Made by a program: the position numbers and the translations under genes. From Lytechinus variegatus (lineage: Eukaryota > Echinodermata > Echinoidea > Temnopleuroida > Toxopneustidae), in contig NC_054750.1 in assembly GCF_018143015.1 (NCBI RefSeq), positions 8,112,501 to 8,176,500 on the forward strand: 64,000 bases of DNA. The letters are read 5' to 3'. The notes beneath the pieces are model-generated. The model was not told the DNA's origin, searched no databases, and worked only from the letters and a program-made list of their open reading frames with translations. Numbering within the stretch: the stretch's first letter is position 1; every line of letters begins with the position of its first letter. Below are positions 23,919 to 33,500 of the stretch, in pieces.

Positions 23919-24836
23919 TCATTTCTCAATCTTCAGAACCTCAAAATCATCTTCAAAGTCCTCTTCCTCACCAAACTCAGCACCATGATCCGCCTCCGGG
24001 TTGTGGGTTTGTTCACCAAGAAGGCCGAAGCTGCTAGTGGTGATGAAGTCGTAGGAGGCACTGTTGGTATTCTCAGGTGACTGACTGATCACCGAGATGT
24101 CATCAGGACTACCTATGGAGGACGGTGTGGTGAATCCCGTGGGAAGGTTGGATGACTCTGTGGTTTCCTCATCAGGAGCGGAAGCCAGGTGTCCTCCATG
24201 GGTATCTCTTGGAAAGGCTTCACTGGCCTCTGGTTCTTTAAGGGATGACTCGCACATTGAACCCATCAAGGATTCCCCATCAGACCTCTCTGACGCAGGA
24301 TGGCTTACCAAGTTACCAGATTCGCTATCGCCAATAGATGTTGCTCTTTTGACCGGTGTCTTCTGCCTGGAAGGCCTGTGACTACCAAAGTCTTTTGGTC
24401 TAGGTGTTGGCTCATCCGCTTCTATAGAGTCTGAGCTGCTTGTGTCTGTATCATTCCGGAAGGTTTGTCCAGATTGAAGAGGACTGAACTTTGGTCTAAC
24501 TGCAGGACCTAAACTACTTGGTCCCACTTCATAGCCCCTTTCCTCTTGGACTAGGCGCTCATCCCTCTTCACATCTGGAAATAAAACTTTGTCTTGAGAG
24601 CTGTTGAACTGACCATCTCTTCTGATACCCCGTGGGTGATCATCAGTGTCACCTCCGACTGCTCCTTGAGGCAGATGTTGGCTGCCAGGGGGTGTCTTTT
24701 GAGCAGAACCTTGTTTCCTGGGAGGTTCTTTCTTTCCTTTCCCAGCTGCAGGTAGAGTTGGCGGTTGAATATTTTCTATCCTGTTTCCTTCTCTATCATC
24801 CCCTTCAAGGTCACCATACTCTTCGTGTTCAGCAAT
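23919..24836 (-). CDS. CLCC1: CLCC1 terminal coding exon 7
   Basis: 305 codons plus stop, acceptor TTTCATTCAG. The whole cytosolic tail is in this one exon: acidic IAEHEEYGDLEGDD, then low-complexity Pro/Ser/Thr/Gly sequence, ending in an acidic EFGEEEDFEDDFEVLKIEK run. It is predicted to be disordered. It is poorly conserved in the family, so the call rests on the frame joined to exon 6 and its length. Antisense frames here are shadows. Confidence 0.9.
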   Translation of the reverse strand: MAEHEEYGDLEGDDREGNRIENIQPPTLPAAGKGKKEPPRKQGSAQKTPPGSQHLPQGAVGGDTDDHPRGIRRDGQFNSSQDKVLFPDVKRDERLVQEERGYEVGPSSLGPAVRPKFSPLQSGQTFRNDTDTSSSDSIEADEPTPRPKDFGSHRPSRQKTPVKRATSIGDSESGNLVSHPASERSDGESLMGSMCESSLKEPEASEAFPRDTHGGHLASAPDEETTESSNLPTGFTTPSSIGSPDDISVISQSPENTNSASYDFITTSSFGLLGEQTHNPEADHGAEFGEEEDFEDDFEVLKIEK

Positions 24837-27503
24837 CTGAATGAAAGAAAAAAAAATCAGAGATTTTGTTAAGTAAACTATGTCATTACTTAACACTTGC
24901 TGAAAATGCTCTGGTAAGTAAGGAAACTTTTACAACATAGCAAGGCGTTTATCTACATTTGCCACTCTTGACCCAGGTGTAGTAAATGGGTACCCGGTAG
25001 GAAAGAATTCCTGGAATGCTCGATGCGCCCAATCAGGGTAGCCTTGCTAAAGCCGGGGTTATAGTATGCAGAGCTTAGAAACATTTTTGTTAAGCGCTAT
25101 ATAAATGTTGCATATTATTATTAACATGAAAATCTGTCATGGCAGGAAATTACATTGATCGCCATCACATTGTATTCATAAGATGTACAGAGTTTGCATC
25201 GTCATTGGATTGTTTGATTGCTTTCATAATTGTTTCATTTTGTTGTAACCTTGTTTTTTATTCAATTTTTAAAACCGGATAGATTCTCAAATGCATGCAG
25301 TAAATTTTTGTCTCTGCCATTGCCCCATCAAAAGTATATTTCACACACAACTTCTAACATTTCAAATGACCTGTGACCATTGACCTTGTCAGGTTAGCGT
25401 CCTTTCAATATTCCTACTACTCTTCATTCGTGCACTGTGGTACGCTTTCTTTCTATTTTTGTCAGTCTCTAGCACAACCCCTAGCCTCATTCCAACACTT
25501 CCATCCATTAGTGTTTCTATCCTTCTCTACAGTTCTCTCCACCATGCGGCTTTTGGTCTACCCCCCCCCATTATTTCAATATGCATCTCTTATATGATCC
25601 CTCAAGTCTTTATTCATGGTGAGAACGAGCTATTTCAAACAATGAAATGACCTCTGTGACCTTTGACCTCATGGCCCCAGAATCTAACCAAATTGTTGTC
25701 ACTAGTATATGCATACATGAACTCAGTTTGAAACTGAACTCTTAAATGGCTCTTTATTCATTGCAGGAACAAGATATTTTTTGCTCACTGACCTTTTACC
25801 TCATGTCCTCAAGACCTCAAAATCTAATTAAATCATGGTGTTTTTAATATCCTTACATGACACAAGTTTGGAGATGATGCCTTAAATGGTTCTCTATTTA
25901 TCGTGAGAATAAGATATTTCAATGTTTATGATGACCTCTGTGACCCGATGACTCCAAAATCAAATCAGTTCACTCTTACTCCAGTATGCAGACATAAACC
26001 AAGTTGAAGTTGAATCACATAATGGTTCTCTAGTTATCGAGAGAAACTGAGAATAATGTTCATTCAGGGATAATAAAAATACCTCTGTGTCTGTTGACCT
26101 TGATAACCATAAAACTATCATTGTTAGTCTTATGTCCATGTTTGGACCAAGTTTGAAGTTCATATGTCAAAAGATTGTTTAGTTATTGTGAGAATGAAAA
26201 GAGTAAGGAGGGATTGACAACCTGAAAACATGATGCCTCCGGCAACCACCGATGGTGAGGAGAGGCAGAATTAATCATCATATTACTGTTGGCCTTATTA
26301 CTTCTAAATATACAGTAAAGCAGCAGCTTTGGGTTCCTTAATACACTTTGGGACCAAGAATGAAGTTCAGTTTTCACAGGGCTCACAAATGTTGTGCGGA
26401 GGATGGAAATATTAAAAAAAAAACAGCAAAGTCCAACTTTTGCATTTTATGTGGCATATGTCTTAGGTTTTAAATCTTCTTTGAGAGGGTTTTCTTTAGC
26501 TCAGTGCAATTTTTTTGTTCAAAATGTCAAAAGTACTTGCAAATGCTTCTCATGGTCAAGGACACCCTTTTTTCTTAGCCGTTTGTTTGCAAACTCTTGA
26601 AAATTTAAAGTAAATGCCTTACCGGTAAGTTTCGCTCCTGGGCTGCTCCCAAAGCTTGTTGGTCTCTTCTTCTGACCATCTGTTGAGGGCGCTCTCTCAG
26701 GACCCTCCTTGGTGCGGATATGTATGCGTGGAGAGCCAGGAAACCAAATACATAGCAAGACACAAGGGCAGGTAGTGCTGCCCAGATAGGCAGGTCCCTG
26801 AAGATCTCAGCATGAAATTCACTGACGGCTCGACCAAAGTATTTGAAATTGTCTACAAAGAGCGATGAGATGGTGACGGATAAAGCCTGTAAAAAGGTGA
26901 TGTGATTACTTTGTGAATTTTGTTGTCATTATCATCTTCATCAACATAATCATAACACTCCAATTTAAACATACATTAATAATTATTTGTACAAGACAAG
27001 ATTTGCTATTGTTTTATATTCCTGGGTAGAGTGTAGTACAATGTGGATTAATTTCTTTAGAGAGAAATTATAAAGCAAGATTCAAGTCCACCAGAGCATG
27101 ACACTCCTGTGACATTTGTGATGTTTAATTAAAAGAATGGGTATATTATATTAACATGTAGATTAGCCCCAGAAAACATCATTGTCAACATTCTCATTCT
27201 TCAACATTGCTTATTATCATCACCATTATCATCATCATCATCACCATCATCACCATCATCATCATCATCATCATCACCATTATCATCATCACCACCATCA
27301 TCATTATCACCATTATCATCATCACCATCCTCATCCTCCTCATCATCATCATCATCACCATCATCACCATTATCATCATCATCATCATCATCACAATGAT
27401 CATAATCATCATTATCATCATCACCATCATCATCTTCATCATCATCATTATCATAATTATCAGCACTATCATCATCATCATCATCATTATCATCACCATC
27501 ATT

Positions 27504-27537
<34 letters not shown>

Positions 27538-30500
27538 CCATCATTATCATCACCATCATCACCATCATCATTATCATCATCATCATCATCATCATTTTAT
27601 CACCATCACAATCATCACCATCATCATCGTCATTATCATCATCTCCACTACCACCACCGTTATCAGCTCCACTTTCATCATCCTCCTCATCATGGGCTCA
27701 TCATCAGCTTGTAAACTCACCCTAGTTGGTGGTATATCAAAGAGGGGATCCACCTGATAGATCCTATGGTACTCAAAACACTCATCTGTACGGATCGATG
27801 TCATGGAAGTGAACCATTCGTGCAATGCCTGGACCCAAGTCATCTTGTGTGGCATGCAATTGGCGGGGATCTTTTCATACTTCTGGGCATTGCGGTAACG
27901 CTTGATAGTTTCTTCCTATGTTTGAAATGGAAAATAAATAATAAATGAAGATGCTGAATAAAACAAATTATATTGTTCTTCGAATCTTGGTTTTTCAATG
28001 CTAAAATGATTTCTTCCTTTGTTTGAAAGATCACACATTAATGCAATTGATTGTAGAAATCAGCCGAACAATCAATTACCAAGCTTTAATTTACTGGTGA
28101 CCCTACAGTTTCAACAGTTAACTTCAAATTATCGTAAAATTCACATTTGACCAATCATAATGCAAAATAATTGCTCCCATGCAAAGTTATTAGAATTAAA
28201 ATTATTAACCTGGTAGAGATAAATCCAATTCCATATCAGACTGATGACAAATGTGGATGTTAGGAGGCAGGCGATGAAGCGTCGGTTCCAATAGAGGTCA
28301 GAGTACATACCCACACCAAACACTATGCATAGGACTGTGACAGAAACTGTGAGCTGAAATGAAAAGAAGAGGGTGCAATTAGTTAAGTCATGCTTTACAG
28401 AGGGGAGTTATCACCAGAACCAAGTTGGTGCTTGGCTGTCACATGGCAAAACAATCTATCTGAAAATTTTGACTATTTCAGGTTTTGACATGGGGGGGGG
28501 GGGTTCAGAGAGCTCTTTTCATTTATCTTACTCCCATAAATTACAGGTATTTTAATTTTCAAGATAGCATGGGCTATCTGCAGTACTTTTTTTCAAATTT
28601 ACCAACTGGTTTGATGGTATAAGGATGTATCTTACAGATACTCAAAAAATGCTGCAGTAGAGCGCAATATTTTTCAGCAAAAAGGGGTTATGTCCACTTT
28701 TCTGCCATCAAATGAGTGAGCGAACCCAGCTCCATATTAGGCAAAATAATGTATCTGCAACATACATCTTTTTACCATAATCAGTGAGCTTGAACTTCGT
28801 AGACTGGTTTATGACAAAATAGTGTACACTGTGCAACATACATCTTTTTTCCACAAATTATGCCTCCTCATACATCACAGACTAGTTTATAGTACAGGTT
28901 TTCCCGCTCAATATCACATTAAAATCATTTAATGTTATGACCATTTAAGTTTGCGCTAGCCATGATCGCCTCGGTTATCTGTCATTGTATTTCATTATTA
29001 TTTCATCACTTTGATGCATTTTCTTTGAAAAATAATTATCAAACAAGGCACTAGAAATTAGATAAACAGTATGCAATTTAATGAATTCGCAATCATAACC
29101 ATTTTTCCGCATGTGGGTTCATTATCTCTGCAGGACATTCTTCACGTGATTCAAGTGACTTTTTACAAGAGCATGCAATTTAATGAATGGGCATTCTAAA
29201 TAATATTTTCTACATGTGAATTCATTATATTTGCAACATCTTTTTAAATGTGTTATTTATATGTTAAGTAGGTACATGGAAATTCAAAATCAGATGTTGC
29301 ATGGCGTGGCAGCTTGCATGTGTGAAATGAATTCAATCAAACATTCCTTTGTTAGGGATGCCAGTTGGAATTGATCAAGGGGCCTGAAAACCACCTAGAA
29401 TACAATATTTTGTACTCAAAAATGCTAAAACTATGGCCTGAAAATAAATTGCCAGAGCTCAAATTCAGGCTTTTGCCTGAAAACTGGCATCCCTGCTTAG
29501 TTATTTTTTTTGTCAAAAAAGACCTTTTATATAATTTAGAAGTTTACTTTATCAAACTTGTAATGTGTGAAAACCACACACAAGTCATAGTGAAGCAATA
29601 AAGAGTCAAGAATATCATTTGGATCTTTGAATATTATGACTATCATGTTTTCTGTTTTGTCATTAAAGTTAAGCATGAAATTTAGCCTCTGACACACACA
29701 TAAAAAGAAGATATTATCTGGTATTAAACAAGTACAATGAAGATTCATTTTGCTGTCAAATTTAAAAATGAGGAAGATATCTATCACAGTAATGCTTTTG
29801 GAATGATCTGTATTTCAATATTTATTTTTTGCTACAGGCTTGGTCCCACTGCACTTACGGATGCAGAGAGGATGTAAAACGGGAAACGAATCTTGCCATC
29901 CGTTAAAAAGCGTTATGTATCTGTTGTGTACTCTTTGCATACATGTTTCATACGCTCTATATCCATCGAGCACCGTCCATTGTTTGCCCATTATGTCCAT
30001 TGCCTGGAGCAGATGAAAATGGATGGAGCCACCCCGAAATTTTTCTTGACCGGTGTATCCGTAATGAATACGTTTTGTGTCCATCGTTTAGTGGGCACTG
30101 GGCCTAGTCTAACAAAGATGTGCGATTGATCCAATCAATCAAATCTATGGACGGCCAGCAACATCAACATATATCATGCACGTTTGTGTAAGATATTTTC
30201 TAGCTATGATTTATATTCATGCATTCATTGCTTTCCTGAAAATTCACTGCACTTCTCTTTGTTTACAAAGCACATTCTGCGAATTTCATGAATATTCATG
30301 AAAATGTTCATCAAACTTTATGATAAACATTTTCCTCTTCAACAACAAAAAAGGAGAAGAAATAGAAAACCGTGGGATACCAACAGAATTTTAAGATTTA
30401 ATTAAAAAAAGAATGTTTCAAAAAACTAGACTTGCCAGTAACGAGAGAAAATTTAAAAAAAAATAGAAATAAACTTATTAATATCATTCGTATATCTCGT

Positions 30501-33500
30501 CAAGAATATTACAAAAAAATATTATATCTGATTCGGAGTAGTATAAAAAAGACATGGAAAACTATTAATGAGTTATTAGGTAAGAAGAAAAATCTAATCC
30601 CCAAAGTGTTCAAATGTAATAAAAAAATCTACTCTCAACCAACTGAAATATCTGATGCATTCAATGAGTATTTTGTAAATATTGAAAAAAATATTAGTGA
30701 TATGGTCCCACAATCTATTCATTCTTCTCATTTTTATTGTTGAACAAATGTGGTTGGTTCCTTCTTTTTATCACCTGTACATATAAATGAATTGATTAAT
30801 ATTTGTAAATGTCTTAAAAGTAGTGCAAGTTGTGGAATTGATAATGTAAATTGTAAAGTTGTTAAGCGTGGCATTTATGCCATTGCTTTGCCTTTAGCTC
30901 ATGTACATGTATTTAATCTGTCTTTTGCATCTGGGAAAGTCCTTCAAAACTCAAAGAATCTAAAGTAATTCCTGTTTTTAAGAAAGATGACCCAGATAAA
31001 TTTGTAAATTATAGCCCAATATCCCTCTTACCATGTTTCTCCAAATTGCTTGAACGACTAGTACATAATCGATTACATAAGTTTTTAAATACTAATGATA
31101 TCTTAAAGGGGAATCCAGCCTTGGCCATAAAATGTTGTGTCGGGAAGGAGAAAAATAAATTGAACAGAACGGTGAAAGTTTGAAAGAAATTGGACAAGAA
31201 ATAAGAAAGTTATAGCTGGTTTAAAATTGAGATCACTAATACTATGTAGATTTCAAATTGGCAACTCATTAAGTAAATTATGACAAGGGGCAAGGACAAC
31301 TTTCTCATAGGCCATGTACTTTATTATCAGGGATTTGTGGTTTTCTCCAAAGTACCAATCCCCCTGGGGCAGTAATCTAAATATAACCCAGGTAGTATGT
31401 TGTTTTATGTCCTCATGAAAGAAAAATATAATTTGAAATACAACTTTTGGGAAAAATGACATTTTAGCCAAAATATGTATTGGAGTACATGGAGGAATAG
31501 TCCTTGCCTTACATCACTATGACATCCCATATGCGGCCAATTTGAAGTCTCCATGGGTATAGTGATTACCAATATTTACAACTTTTAAAAATTCATAACT
31601 TTCTTGTTGTTTGTCCAATATTGTTCAAACTTTCACCTATCAACTTGTCTGATTTTTCTTTTCCTTATAAAAACAAGCTTTTATTTAGGTTGGATTTCCC
31701 TTTAAGTGATTCTCAATACGGATTTCGACCCACTTATTCCTGTGAGCATGTTCTTTTAAAAGTTAAACAAAAAATAATGGATTCATTTATTGCTGACAAA
31801 CACATAATTGGAGTTTTCATAGATCTATCTAAAGCTTTCGATTCTATGGACCATTCATTACTTTTATTTAAACTTAATCAATATGGAATTCGAGGGATCG
31901 CGTTAGACTGGTTAAGGGATTATCTTTTAAATAGGGTTCAACATACACTTGTCCACGGTATCTTATCTTCTTCATTTAATGTTTCCGTTGGGGTACCGCA
32001 AGGATCAATTTTAGGCCCCTTGTTATTTCTTTTATATATAAACGACCTTTGTAAATCATCTAATTTGTTAAACTTTTATCAATTTGCTGATGACACAAGT
32101 ATTTTTATTCTTCTAAAGATTTAATAACACCATCCACATCCTGAACAATGAACTCCAAAATGTTTCCGACTGGTCAAAAGCAAATAAGTTGTCCCTGAAT
32201 ATCAATAAAACTTGATGCATCTATTTTCAAAAAATAATTTTTTAACACGAACTCATACTGACAAATCTAATAATTATAATCCAATTGACACCGCTCATAT
32301 TCACATTTATATCGACAAACGTATCGAATTAAATAATTCCATAAACTTTTTAGGTGTCACATTGGATAATCTTTTGAGTTTTAAGTACCATATGATAAAT
32401 GTATTACATAAGATAAGTAGGAATACTGGTTTAATTTACAAACTTAAGCATAGTTTGCTTCATAACAATCTGATAACTCTATACCATTCCATAATTGTCT
32501 GGGCTACCAATGTAACCTCATATGAATTGGACTCAATATTCAAAATTCAAAAGAAATGTTTATGGAATAATTACCAATTCCCATTACCTAGCACCATCCA
32601 CACCTTTATCTAAGAAATTGTCTTTACTTAATATATATGATATTAATAAGCAAGAACTCGCAATATTCATAAGTACAAGAAGACGTTGTTACCCACTCCT
32701 TTTTCAGATATTTTTCAATACAATAATCAAGTTCATAATCATAATACCCATTCTTCCAATAAATTTCATTTATGGTCTATCAAGTCTAGTCACAAAGCTA
32801 AATCATTGAGTTATGTAGGTCCCAAACAATGGAATGAGATTCCCCAAATAATAACTAATTCACAATTTATATCTTGCTTTAGAACAGTACAAAAATTTTC
32901 TAATAAATAATTATTAATTTTCGCAGTTGATATCAATGCATTACTTCTACCGTATCTACCCCCCCCTTCGATTCGTGTCTTTTTGTATTCTTTGTTGTTG
33001 TTTTTTTTTCTCTTTTTTCCTACGTTGTATTTACTATAATGATATGACATTCTGTTTGTTTTTTTTGTTCAATATTGTTGTCTTTTGACTACGGTATGTT
33101 TCGGCGATCCAGCCTTACAGGTTTCTTATAACCTTCATGGAAAGCCACTCAATTTATTTTATTATCTAATCACATTATTTGATGTTTCTTTGTAGTTTTA
33201 TCCTATTTTGCGAAATAAAGATTGAATTGAATTGAATTTCCAGTACAAAAAAATTATGACACTGATGGATTTCCATAGAGTTACGGTTGATTGGATCAAT
33301 CATAACTCTTTGTAAGATGGGCCCCAGGCTTTAAGATTTTATTTATTAATCATTGTAACTTTGGGTGGCTTGTCTGCCAGTTTTGCACTTCCTGTACATG
33401 TATAATCCTGATGATGCATTAGTAATGATCTGTGCAGAATATTGATTTTCATCTTTTGCCAAATGGACATGAATAAATTTTCATATCATATATATAAATG

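Noticed and set aside
24097..24844. Plus-strand frames of 94 and 70 codons
   Set aside because: They are antisense shadows of the CLCC1 terminal exon.
27182..27855. His-, Ile- and Met-rich frames
   Set aside because: They are translations of the TCA microsatellite inside CLCC1 intron 5; only 27721-27915 on the minus strand is coding.
30355..33240. A host gene with a reverse-transcriptase domain
   Set aside because: The frame is broken by shifts and a MITE, lacks the 5' part and has a retrotransposon tail, so it is a dead mobile element.
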